Position numbers and translations under genes: made by a program
Notes under the pieces: model-generated
Database searches by the model: none
What the model saw: the letters and a program-made list of their open reading frames with translations, nothing else
What the model was told of the DNA's origin: nothing
Shown here: one piece after another, positions 1 to 10,900 of the stretch
How positions within the stretch are numbered: position 1 is the first letter of the stretch
How the letters are laid out: each line of letters starts with the position of its first letter
Assembly (NCBI GenBank): GCA_002778095.1
Contig: PCDL01000006.1
Coordinates: forward strand, 1,952,001-2,016,000
Length of the DNA: 64,000 bases
Reading direction: 5' to 3'
DNA from: Fragosphaeria purpurea
Taxonomy: Eukaryota; Ascomycota; Sordariomycetes; Ophiostomatales; Ophiostomataceae

Positions 1-1442
1 AAACACTTACTTGGTACGTTTTCGTTATCCGTACTAGTAGCCGATAAAGATAAAAATGAAGATAATATATCTTTTGCCACTAAATTAATTATATGGGCAA
101 CGTATTTTATATCGTTATTAAAATCTTCGTTTAATACGCTTTTATATGCCTCTTTAAAAGAGGTAATAAACGTATTATTATTCGATGCGTTGTCTCGTGT
201 AATACTAATAATAATACGTTAATTAAAATTAAAAAGTTAAAAAATTAAGTAAAATACGTATAAAAAAGTATGAAAAACGTACCTTAAAATATTCGGTAAT
301 GTTAAAGAAGGGTAGATTTTAAGAGAGTTTAAAAACTCTCTATAAATATATTTGCCCGTATAGGTTTCATTTAATTCGTCGAATCCTTTATACGTTAATA
401 AAAATAAAATGAATATTAAAAATTTAAAATTAAAAATTAAAGAATAAAAATAATATATATACCAACTAGCTTATAAATAAGCTTAAAATCACTGTTTATA
501 TAAGCTATAATAATACCTATATAAGCCGTTTGTGTATTCGACGTCCAGATATCGAACGTTAAAGAAAATAATCCGGACGTTTTTATATTTTCGTTTAATT
601 CGCGGTTTAAAGCCGATAAATTTATCGTATAAGCGTTATTTAACACTTCTTTTATTTTTTTTCGGTTAATAACCGGTGAAGATCTATTAACGTTAATAAA
701 AATTATTTTTTAATTATTAATTAAAAAACGTACCGGTTATGATAAACTAGTAAGTCTTTAAACGACTTTAAATCCAGTATATTAAAAGATAGGTTATTTT
801 CTATAATAAACGTTAAAAGTTTATTATAGACTTCGTCTTTATTAAAGTTGTTATTTATATTTATAATAGTATTAGTCCGTAGCCGTTTTCGAGACTAAAG
901 ATTAAAAAACGTCGTTCTAGGCGAATTATCCACGTCTTCTTCTATAGTATATATTAATATAAAATAAAAGTTATTTTTATATAAGTTAAAAGTTATTTTT
1001 AATATTAATAACTTACTTTTCGTTAAAAAACCCTCTGTTTGCTTATTATAAGCTATATTCGGGTGGTGTTTTTATAATATTGTACGTAATTCGAGCTTCG
1101 AAAACTTTATAATTCGTCGTCTTTTTTATAAGAGCAGCTAAATAAAAGTATTAATAAAAAAAAATAAAAAAATAAAAAAATAAAAAAAACGTACCTAGTA
1201 TAAGTAACGCGTACTTTTCGATTTTCGTTTTCGGTAATAGGTAGTAAAGTGCGTAAAATAAGCTTATTTTTAATAATATAAATCGGTGAATTAGAATCGT
1301 TTAATTCGAAATCCGGGCTATTATAATTAACCCTTTTTTTAATATTCGTATTCGAAGTGTTCTCTACTTTGGTATCACTAAGAATAGTAATACGCAAAGA
1401 AGGCACCGATTCGACGGTCGAAATATAAGAGTTAGAATCCAT
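1..1442 (-). mobile_element. RIP-eroded hAT-family transposase, 5' part (truncated by window edge)
   Basis: Read on the minus strand, three blocks look like one hAT transposase in N-to-C order. Block one is an N-terminal segment starting at 1442 (MDSNSYISTVES...) and ending near 1190 at a GTACGT donor. Block two is at 646-440, with the hAT-typical pattern FDIWTS followed by AYIGI. Block three, near 215-10, carries ITRDNASNNNTF and YVAHIINLVAKDIL, matching the TDNASNND...AHILNL stretch of hAT catalytic domains. The C-terminal dimerisation part would lie left of the window. Between the blocks, frames break and TAA/TAG stops abound in strongly AT-rich DNA, as expected from repeat-induced point mutation. 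Family assignment rests on motif recognition. The element is almost certainly dead. Confidence 0.75.
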
Positions 1443-1639
1443 TCTTAAAAAAAGAATTTAAAAGTAATATGAAAGTTAAAATAAATAAAACTTAAAGTTA
1501 TAATTATAGTAATAATAAAAAGACCTTGAAATCTTAAAGATTAAGATAAAGCAAAAACTATTAAAGGGGGGTTAAGCGATATATTTATACTTTTTTAACG
1601 TATATATTCGTTGATTTTTAAATCTGTTACTATACGTAT

Positions 1640-1855
1640 AAATTCGCCACTATTATTACAAATTTACCACTTATATTACGAATTCGCTACTATTATTACT
1701 AATTCGCCACTTATATTACGAATTTGCTACTATTATTACGAATTCACTACTTACAGTACGGATTATTAATGCTATAAATTCGCCACTATTATTACGAATT
1801 CGCTACTTATATTATAAATCCGCTACTATTATTATAAATTTACTATTAATATTAT
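1640..1855. repeat. Degenerate 20-bp tandem repeat (minisatellite) in the AT-rich island
   Basis: About ten consecutive 20-bp units close to AAATTCGCCACTATTATTAC are visible. One 16-bp spacer at 1760-1775 interrupts the register. Units differ mainly by C/T and A/G transitions (CGCC, CGCT, TACC), and some alternate TATTATTAC with TTATATTAC. The array sits next to the hAT remnant and has no open reading frame. It could be a subterminal repeat of the element or an independent satellite. Confidence 0.8.
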
Positions 1856-2215
1856 AAATTTATTATATAATTAATATAAAAAAGTATTATTTTATAAATT
1901 TATTATAATTTTTAAGTATAAGCTTTTTAACATATTTTTTATAACTTACTTTATATATATTTATTATATAATTATAATAACTATTAATTTAATTTTTTAT
2001 TTTTTATATTAACTTACTATATAAAAATTAATTTTTAATTTAATTTAATTTTTCGGTAAATTAAAATTAAAATTAATTTCTAAACTAAAATTAATTTTAA
2101 TTTAATTTTAACCTAAATTAAAATTAAATTTTTTTTTGTTAATTTAATTTTTTAGTAAATTAAGATTAAAATTAAAATTAATTTAAATTAAAATTAAAAT
2201 TAACGAATTAGTTTC
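1856..2215. other. Low-complexity AT-rich flank of the transposon island
   Basis: The stretch consists almost only of A and T, with iterations of AAATTA/TAATTT and self-complementary runs, and no gene. It ends abruptly near 2215, where normal gene-rich composition begins. This is the usual appearance of a RIP-treated repeat edge. Confidence 0.7.
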
Positions 2216-2517
2216 CCAACCCTGATAAAATTCTAAAAAACGGTCTTTGTAGTGATACGTTTATAGTGGTCAGCACCTACGGAGTAGGTGCTATCTATGG
2301 TGACTAATCCAGTTGGGGCGTAGCACGGGTAATAATTTCGTGGTTGAGGATATACCCTCAGAAGTGGAGCGCGACACATGATTAGTAAGCTGCGGAGAGT
2401 ACATCCGAAGCGTGGCACCCGTTCGAAAATGGGTGGGAGACAACAACCCGGCTTCGACTGTTCGTCAGCAGTTTAGGAAAGATAAGGAGTCTTTTCCCTT
2501 CTATACGTTCAATAGCT
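2216..2517 (+). promoter_or_regulatory. Upstream region of npr3 with a perfect 8-bp hairpin
   Basis: About 300 bp separate the AT-rich island from the npr3 start. At 2273-2291 lies the inverted repeat GCACCTACGGAGTAGGTGC (8-bp arms, GGA centre), which includes the 9-mer TACGGAGTA that recurs in other intergenic regions of the window. No protein-like frame was recognised. A promoter role is inferred from position only. Confidence 0.4.
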
Positions 2518-5122
2518 ATGACCCTTCCACTCGTCCTTCCAAACCCATCGAATTTCCTAGGCGTGGCCCTCGTTGTGAACAGAAACCGTGATGGTCCCCG
2601 TTTTGTCTATCATTATCCCAGCCGCATCTTCCCACCACAAGGCTCCCAACAACAGGAGTTCAACGTGGACCGATTGGACGACGACGATGGGTTTGCTAGC
2701 AATGCAGGAACCGCGTTCACACTCGGTGGCTCGAGAGACTACATGCCCAACCCGGGAGAGTTGGCGCGTTGGAATCGCGACGACCACCTCGTGGCAGACA
2801 ACGGCACGCACTTCGTGCCATGGGAGTATGTTGCCGGCCTGCCGACAAAGGCGTTGGAAGGCATCTTGACACCTCCACGTGCTTTTCATAGAAAGCAGTT
2901 TCAGATTTCGCTGGGCCCTGTTTTCTACGTGTCGTACCCCATTCACGTACCGACAAGTGGTTTCTGGAGCAGCGAGAAAAACCAGAAGAGAAATGCCAGA
3001 AATTCCAGGCCAATGGCCGGCCGAGGACACGCCTCAGAGGATAAGCCACCACGAAACAACAACGAAGCGGGTGACAAGGAAGACAAAGTCAGCTCGATGA
3101 CAATGTTCAACCTGGTGTTCATCCTCAGCCCCAAAAGACACGAGGCAAAGGAGCTGCTGGACGTGATGTATACTCATGTTATACGGGAGGTAAACAAGGT
3201 CTACAAGTACTGCCAGGAAAGCAGTGATTTTGTCTGGCAGGAGTGCAAAAAGATCATCCAACTGAAGGACGAAGCCCGAGAAAAAAGTACGTTTCGATGA
3301 CCATGCACGGCAAGGGTGGGCCCCGCTCAAATCTGCCCATTTCGTATATCCTGATTCTTAGTTCATGCCTGGCTGACGACGATGACGCAAAATTGCAAAT
3401 AGAAATGAAAATGAGTGTCTTGTGGGAGAATATTTTAGCAACTTCGTCCCTGGCGGCGTCAATGCGGGATGTTTATGAGGCGATATGCCGCAATAAAATT
3501 GCTGTGCTGGAGCTCAGCCTGGGCAAAGGATCGGTCGGGCATTCGGTGCAGATTCCTATGCCCTTTTACGTCAGTGACGTGCAACCTCGGGACGTGGAAA
3601 CGCCTCGAAGTCTTTGGCTAACGACGGCGAACGCTGTTTCCCGGTACGATGCGTTGGGCGGCTTGGCCGCTTTCGACAAATGCTTCGCATTGCTGCTCAC
3701 CGACGACGACGACACAAATATCATAGCTGAGCTCCAGGCTCGCGGAGACAAAGCAGCGGCAGCGATGATCGACCTCGTCAAAGCCTCCAAGCCAACGCTT
3801 TCGTACGCACCAATCCCGTTTCTTCCTGTTTCTATTCTACAGCGTTTTCTTTCCTTTCCTTCTTTTCAGGAAGCGAGTGTTACCTTTCGTTGCGGCGTTA
3901 CAGGATGGGGCGAAAATTTCAAGTCGTAATCATTGTCCGTGAAACGAAACAGATTTACTGATGCCTCAACAGATTCCATCAAATCGCTCAGCTTCCGGAC
4001 ACAATGCTCACCATCCAGCAAGTGCGCGCGTACGCGCAGCATTTCATATACTGGCGGAGGGCAATGGCTGTGCCACCAATTCACGCTAGGGATGTGTATG
4101 TGCTCTCACCAAACTGTGACGTGGGCAATCTTGCTCGCGCAACAGTCAGCTTCACCCAGACATTCCCCTTTGCACCTCCATTGCCCGATCTTCTCGCTGG
4201 CCTGTCGGCAGCGCCCAGGCCGTACAAGTCAGTTTGTCCGTCAAAAAGCCTTCGGCCCGCGTATCTGAACATCCTTGCCTGGTTGATCCGTGGTGGCTGG
4301 GTTTGTCAACTCTGTACATTCGCATACGTTGTTGTCTGGCCTGAGATTCAATACGAGGTTGAATACAACCTAGAAGCAGAAGACATCGCCCGCACGAAGC
4401 GGAAGCTGGAACAGAATAGAAACAAAAACAGCCATGCCCGCTTGGCATCCACGTCAGATGGCGATCCGTGGCAGCAATACGTGCCTCAGCAGCTTTCGGA
4501 GGAAAAGACTGACACTGACGACAACGACGACGACGACGAAGACGATGCCGAGGACAGCGAGTCGTCGCAAGTGCCCGCTGATAGCCAGGGTGGGCGGCCG
4601 ACGAGGCCGTCCGCGGCCGAGCGCGCCGCCGAAAAAGCACGTCGCAAGCGCATTGCTGAGAAAGCGGCGCGGGCTCTGGCCGAGAGGGAGACGGCGCATG
4701 CGCGTACGCCGGCCCCGTTGCGAACCGAGCATCCGTCCGTGAACGATGCGCCTCATTTGGCTGGCATGTTACCACATGTGATTTTGGACGCTAGCAAGCC
4801 GACGGGCCGTGAGAGTCTATACCTGAGCACCATCGAGCGCCATCTCCGGGCCCGACGCGCCGTGCCGCCACCTGCGAGCAAAAAAGACGGCGACCCGTCC
4901 ACTGCGAACGCAGCGATGGCACCCGGCGTACGTAAAGATCATGGTGACAAGACAACTGCGTGGAACGATCGGGTGGCCGAAATGTGGCCTGTCTTCTGGA
5001 AGTACCTCAACGGTCGGTCCGCTCTTGAGCACATTGCCTTGCTCGAGGAAATGAAAAGAAAAGACGTGTGGAACCTCCTTTCCGCCATGAGCGAATACTT
5101 GCTGTGCGTGCGTCACTGGTGA
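2518..5122 (+). CDS. npr3: Npr3, nitrogen permease regulator 3 (SEACIT/GATOR1 subunit)
   Basis: My model has exons 2518-3286, 3403-3802 and 3973-5122, giving 772 residues with phases that close. Intron 1 has donor GTACGT and branch GCTGAC. Intron 2 joins ACGCTTTC to ATTCCATC and restores KPTLSFHQIAQL. Family landmarks are the N-terminal GVALVVNRNRDGPRFVYHYP, the central SSLAASMRDVYEAI and SVQIP, the YAQHFIYWRRA...PPIHARDVYVLSPN block, the LAWLIRGGWVCQL block, and a C-terminal winged-helix-like end (NGRSALEHIALLEEMKRKDVW) finishing in VRHW. Npr3 pairs with Npr2 in the complex that restrains TORC1 under amino-acid shortage at the vacuole. An acidic tract (DDNDDDDEDD) and a basic/Ala-rich stretch form a linker of about 100 residues before the C-terminal block. 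Npr2 is not in the window. Confidence 0.93.
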
Positions 5123-6334
5123 CGACACTGCTGGCTCTGAAAGCGAACATGATTTCAATGGGCGTTTTTTTATGCCACGGAGCGGATGGCAACCCGGCAC
5201 GTCGGCGAGGCGAAACCGAAAAGGAAAGAAAAAGCCTCGAAGTATTTGGTCTTGGGGTCAACGGTTTGTCTTGACTGTTTGCAACACTGACTACCTCGTA
5301 TGACGGTGCAACTGGATTGCTTCAATCTGCCCAGCCGTCGAACGTATAGCTTCTGGCCATGACTGTTGCGGTGGTCCGGCATGATAGCCTCGTGTTGGCT
5401 CGTTTGTACAATTCATTTTGGCTAAGCGCCTGGGACCCAAACGAGAAAATAGAAAGCTGCGATTACTCTGTCCTTTCCTTCTATATAGTATATAGTATGA
5501 AACCTGCCTCATCCCCGTTCCCCTTCAACGAGCCGCACCATGTTAATTCGCCACCGTGCGCCCGAGTTTCTGACCGAAAGGACCATAGCTATGCGAATGA
5601 ACATGAAGCTGGTGTATCTAAATAATGTAAAAAGACTCCGTTCCGTTCCATTCCCACGCACAATAAGCATAGCATTACAACAGACCACGTTATCCGGCCA
5701 TTGTCGCCTACAAGCAAGGCGAAAATCAAAAGAAAGAAAACGGCAACGCAATACAAACGACGGAGAGAGAACAGTGGCAAACCCTAATTGCCTGTACTCC
5801 ATGAGAAGAAACAGACGGAAACAAAAGCAGACCGGGATTTGCATACCGGTGGGCACAAGAAGCCATGCAAAAAACCGTTGACATCCCGCAGCCAAAAAAA
5901 GAGAAAAGCAAAGAAAATAAGAAAACGTGGCGAGCAAAGCAGATGAACATACAACAATGTTTAACACCGTTAGCCGAAAACACAGAGAACAAGACTACCA
6001 GATAAAAATCGAGAGAAAGAGTTGATGGCGCAACAGAACAACTGTAAGTATAAGCAGGGAAAAAAAAAAGTGAACGGAGTGTCGAACGAGATCGAAAAGA
6101 CGCGAGGCGAAGAGGGGGGCGGGAAAAAAAAATTTGGTAAAAAGGAAAGCGGGAAACAACAGTTATCGATTGAAGGGCAAAACCGAAAGCAGAGCTATAC
6201 AGTGTAGGAAAAGGCAAAGATGAAAACCCCTAAAAAACCGAGAAAAAAAATCAAAGGCTAGATAGAATGAAAAAAAGGAGACAAGATGACGAAAGGCTTT
6301 GAAACACGAGGAGAAAAAAAAAGATTTGGCACGC
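5123..6334. other. Intergenic, convergent 3' ends of npr3 and the bHLH gene
   Basis: No gene recognised. The interval must hold both 3' untranslated regions because the two flanking genes converge. From about 5600 to 6330 the plus strand is markedly purine-rich. Open frames here are low-complexity and do not resemble proteins. Confidence 0.6.
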
Positions 6335-7942
6335 CTATGTCAGATCCATAAACTCTTCTTCTTTCAGTTCCATGTCGCCACTACCGTCGTCTTCCCCCCA
6401 AAAGTCGCCTTGGTCGAGGTCGTGAACCAGATCGGCATTGCGACCATCGGGGCTCAAAGAAAGGAGCTCGGCCTGGCCGGAACCGTTCAAAGGATCGCCC
6501 TTGTAGTCGGTGTAGTCGGGAACACGCAAACCTGAGCCATCGGTGCGGGAGTAGGTGAAGTGCTTCTTTTCGCCCTCGGCGCCGTCGGGATTGCGCATGG
6601 CGATCATGAGCTCGGAGGTCATGCGACGCTCGTCGTCGGTGATGGAAAAAGGCATGGGCTCGCCGCGATCGTTGAAAAACTCAATAAGCTCCTCCTGACG
6701 CGACACGTACTTGTCTAGCAGCCACATGAGATCGCGGCACCAGCTCACAGCACCGTTGAGAATGTCGCCCTTGTTGGGGCCCTTGTCTCTTTCCTCTACG
6801 GGCAGGCCGGTGGTGATGTTGCCGGCCGTGCTGCCGGCTGCGCGCCTCGCGCCGGGGCCTGCGAGACCCGACGTCGCCTGAGATGGGCTGGAGATGCCGG
6901 TGAGGGTGGGCGAGAGCGGCGTCCCAGTCGTGATGAGTTTCTTGATTTTTTCGTCTTCTAAACGGTGGCCCGGCACCAGCTTGCTGAGATCCTGTATGCG
7001 CTCGTTGATGTTGTCACGGCGGCGGCGTTCGACGAGGTTGTGCGACTCCCGGCGGCGCTTCCGCTTTGCTTCTTGCGAGGTGGTCATGGGCGCACCGAGC
7101 TTTGCGGGCATCGACGTTCCGCCCTTTAGCAACAGTTCGTTGATTTGTGCACTGTGCAGGCCGCCGGCCTGCATAGGAGACGAGAAGCCGGAGCCCGGGA
7201 AGGACGAGAGGCTGTTGGGGGTCTGGGCCCACTGGCCCGAGTGGGATTTCTCGTGGTTCGAGCCGTTGGTCCGGATAGGCTGCGGGGAGCCAGCAAAAGC
7301 GTCGGCGGAGGCGGCGGGCATTGCGGTGACGATGGACGCCGTCTTGGAGGCCGTCAGCGGGCTGCGTGCGCTCGGCGCCTTGCGCGGCATGGACTGGGAC
7401 AGACGGGACTGCGACGATTTGAGAAAGGTGGCGTCGGTGCTGTTGTCGTTGGCAAACTCGGCGGCGGCCAGCGGCGAGCCGGTGTAGGCGCCGCCGGGCG
7501 ACTGGAGTGAGCCAAAGGCTTGCGGGTGCTGCATGGCGCGGTACTGGCCCATGCTGTTCACAAAGGGGCTCTGTATTGGATCGCCCTCGGGCGTGTTGGA
7601 ATAGCCGCCGATGTGTGACTGGTCGAGCGGGAGGCCATGCTGCGGAGGAAACATGCCCTGGGGGTAGCCGCCGCCCATGGCAACGCTGGATAGGCCGGAG
7701 AAGCCGTGGCCGCCCTGGTGCAAGCCACTCTGCGGATTGGCCGGGCTCGCCAGCGTGTCGAACAAGTCGTCGTCCGAGATCAGAGCGGATCCGCTGGAGA
7801 AGCCGGTGGAGTGGCTGTTTTGGTTTGAGCCGAAATTGTTCTGAAAGGACGCATTGTAACCGCTTCCGCCCATGGCCAAGTCGTTTGGGTCGATGCTTCC
7901 GCTGCCACTGCTCATTTGGCCGAAGCCGTGTTGTTGCGCCAT
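6335..7942 (-). CDS. bHLH transcription factor with greatly expanded loop
   Basis: A single exon encodes 535 residues from ATG at 7942. The basic region and helix 1 (RRRESHNLVERRRRDNINER, about residues 290-325) carry the H-E-R signature for CACGTG-type E-boxes. Helix 2 (NKGDILNGAVSWCRDL, about residues 390-407) follows only after a Ser/Gly/Thr-rich loop of some 70 residues. This split layout is known from a conserved group of filamentous-fungal bHLH proteins related to yeast Rtg3 and animal USF. The N-terminal half is Gln/Gly/Ser-rich and disordered, and the C-terminal tail is acidic (EDDGSGDMELKEEEF), plausibly an activation segment. No leucine zipper is obvious. I do not assign a gene name. 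The upstream region is over 4 kb long and shows strong purine/pyrimidine strand bias, suggesting a long leader. Confidence 0.9.
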   Translation of the reverse strand: MAQQHGFGQMSSGSGSIDPNDLAMGGSGYNASFQNNFGSNQNSHSTGFSSGSALISDDDLFDTLASPANPQSGLHQGGHGFSGLSSVAMGGGYPQGMFPPQHGLPLDQSHIGGYSNTPEGDPIQSPFVNSMGQYRAMQHPQAFGSLQSPGGAYTGSPLAAAEFANDNSTDATFLKSSQSRLSQSMPRKAPSARSPLTASKTASIVTAMPAASADAFAGSPQPIRTNGSNHEKSHSGQWAQTPNSLSSFPGSGFSSPMQAGGLHSAQINELLLKGGTSMPAKLGAPMTTSQEAKRKRRRESHNLVERRRRDNINERIQDLSKLVPGHRLEDEKIKKLITTGTPLSPTLTGISSPSQATSGLAGPGARRAAGSTAGNITTGLPVEERDKGPNKGDILNGAVSWCRDLMWLLDKYVSRQEELIEFFNDRGEPMPFSITDDERRMTSELMIAMRNPDGAEGEKKHFTYSRTDGSGLRVPDYTDYKGDPLNGSGQAELLSLSPDGRNADLVHDLDQGDFWGEDDGSGDMELKEEEFMDLT

Positions 7943-10900
7943 TGTGTGTGATGATGATACCGAGATGAGGACGCACTAGGGAGAAAAAAAAAAGGAAAGG
8001 GTAATAAAAAAAAAGAAGTGAAAATGGAAGAGAAAAAAGGCAAAGAATAATCCCGCTCCCGTCGCTTCTGCGTTACTCTCTCGTGAGAAAGCAGGCTGTG
8101 AAATGAAGCGCAAAAAAGGGAGAATTCGATCTGGCGGTCAATCTATCTTAATGTGGCGGTGGGTAATCTGTTCACCGCGCGCATATAAAAATCTCCCCAC
8201 ACCGGACAAAAGTATACCAAGAGACGAGAAAAGGGTGAGAGGCAAGGGCATATATATCCCTTCTGTAACGGCGGCTGAAGCGCGATTTAAAAAAAAAATA
8301 TAGACGAAAGTACTGTCGCTGTCGTTGAGGGCGCTCAGAGGGTCATTAGAAGAGAGAGAGTGGAAGGAAGGCGAGAAGAAGAGCGAATCGAACGGATCAG
8401 ATACAAATATAAATATAAATGCCAAGTAAGCGAACCAGGGCCAGGAAATCTTCGCTGCTGGTCGACTCAGCTGGGAGCATTCAGATATTGGCGTTTGGAG
8501 AAGCGAGGCGGGGAGGAGGAGGGCAGGTCTGTGAGAAGAAAGGTGGAAGAAGGAATAGAGAAAAAGAAGGAGAAATAGACGACACTGTGGAGCGGGGGGT
8601 GTGAGGGGGTGGGTGTATGAAAACCAAGGTATGAGAGTGCGTCTTCGCTTGTTGTTCTGGGCGGTGGATGGCAGGCGGTGGTGTGGCCCTCGCGAGGCAA
8701 GAGGTTCTGTTCTGAATGGATATGCAGGTTAGAACACTAAGCAAAATCGGGAAACGCGTCGTTATTGGCGGCCGCTGCATGCACGTTTTTGGCTGAGCTG
8801 GAATGCGACCTGGTTTTGAATGAGAAAGAGAGGGAGAGAGGGAAAACCCAAAGACGAAAGGCGGTAAAGCGAAGAGAGGACGAACACAGAATCAATACAG
8901 AAAACAGAAAGCACAAATGCAAAGCGGTTTCTTCAAAGTCGTACCTTGCGTTGCCGGATTTGCCGCCGCCGGGGTATCTCGATCAAATACGACGTGCGTC
9001 GGGCCAACCTGGAGAGGGGGAAACGGCCAAAGCAGGATGTGGCGCACAAGGCCAGCCGTTTGGATGACCGGCCGCTTTCCGTCGGCGAGCGAACGAGGCC
9101 GGGTTTCGAGGTGCCGTCGTCGCAAGCGGGTGGCAGGGAGGACGCGGACGAGAGTTGGGTTGGCGGGGCGCACAAAGAAGCAGCGAGAGCGGGGCGCCGG
9201 GCGGCGGTGACTGCAATCGTAACGGTAACCGTACTGGAAATGGTCACGGGACGGTAACGACGACAACGGCAACGGCAACGACAACGTTGGGTTGGCCGTG
9301 CGGTATGGAGGAGGAGGAAGAGAACGACAATCTACCGAAGAGAACGTGCGCGATAGATGTGCCGGTGGTTAGCCCTTTTGCTCAAATAAAAGGCAAGGCC
9401 AAACGCAACAGCGCGCAAGTCCAGGCAAGCGAGAAGACGAGGAGAAAGGAAGCGGGGACACATGCGCCGAGGACGTACCAGGACAAGAGGAGCCGGCCAG
9501 CTGGAAGCTGCGGGTTGTGATCCGATCGTGGGTTCGGTTTCTTGGTGTGTGTGAGAGAGAGAGAAAGGTCTGGCGCGAACTGTGAACAACCGTTCGTTTG
9601 CGCAAGACGTGACCGGAAGTCAAGCTGGAGAAGAATCCCAAAGTTAGAGCTGACGGCTGTACGCAAGGGCGGGCGGCGACGGATGTGAGGGCGACAACGA
9701 GAAGGAGAAGATCAAGGGACACGGAGAAAACGACAAAAAGAAGCAGACGTTGAAAAGAGATGGAAAACGTGGTGAAAGGTGGAAGACAGAAAAGAAATAT
9801 GTCGAAAGCAGGAACGGGAAGCGATGGAGATGACAAAAGCAGGAAAACGGAAGAAACGGAAAAGTTGGAGACTGGAGGAAGCGTCGGGAAAGACAGCCCA
9901 GAAATGGCGGGGGATTTGGGGGGGGGTAGTGGCCAAGCGATGAAAGGGCGGCCGCGTCGGGGGGGTTGTGCGGCGATCTTACCGGTGCTTCAGGAAAGTG
10001 ACGCTGGCCACCTGTGGACTCTGCAAAGCACGAATTACAGCTCTGCGCCGTAAATAGGCTTTCGCAGGCGTAGCCTTCTTTGGGTCTTTTGGGTTGCACG
10101 CTCGAATAACAAGGGCCTTTGTTTTCTTGCTGCCTTGCTGCCTGCCTTCCGTTTTTGCTCGTGCCGCTTATACTCTCTCGTATTGTAGTTAATTAGGTAC
10201 TTATACCGTGGACGTACTCGGTAGTAATCGTAAAGTGTTTCCCGGTATCGGGCTCTGTTTCTGTTTCCTTCCCAGGTAGGCAGGCGGCTGGGGTAAGCTA
10301 CAGCACGTAAGGGTGGGCAATTTTCTGTACTTGATTAGCCCCCGACAAAAGTAAGCCTGTTTAGTACTGGTACCGTATTTACCGTGTGTGTGCTGTGTGG
10401 CGCCGGGGAGTTGTTGCGCCCGTATTGTGTAATCCACTGTAGCTGTACTAGCGGGTGCCCGTTCGGTACGCGCGGGCAGGGCTGCGGGAGGTTGTCCGTA
10501 GTGGGTGAGTGAGGGCCTGAGCAGACAAAGGAAATGACAAATAAATAAATAAAACAACGCACGTAGCATTTAAATGCTGACTCTTATGTGAGCTGTATGT
10601 ACTTTGGGGGTTGTTCAACATCGGAGAGGAGGAGCAGGGCGGGTGCGTGGGCTCTTTTATATTTATTTATATTGCATGCGGGAGAAGAAGAGACATACAT
10701 ATGCGTGCATTGTGCGCGTGTGCAAGTGTCTCTCTTTCCTTTTACGGGTGTGTGTATGAAGAGACGAGCGAGAGAGGAAAAAGAGACCACGCGTCCATAA
10801 TCCCATACGGGCCATTATCTGCTACGCAAAATATCATCATCATATATACAACGTGCCTGTGAAGCCGATACCTTCGGCCAGGGCAATTTACACAAAGCGG

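Noticed and set aside
3287..3361. Shorter npr3 intron ending at the AG at 3360-3361
   Set aside because: With the good GTACGT donor this acceptor breaks the frame. The acceptor at 3401-3402 keeps frame and has a GCTGAC branch at the right distance.
6894..7968. Long frames on the opposite strand of the bHLH gene
   Set aside because: Antisense shadows of a GC-rich coding exon; no motifs of their own.
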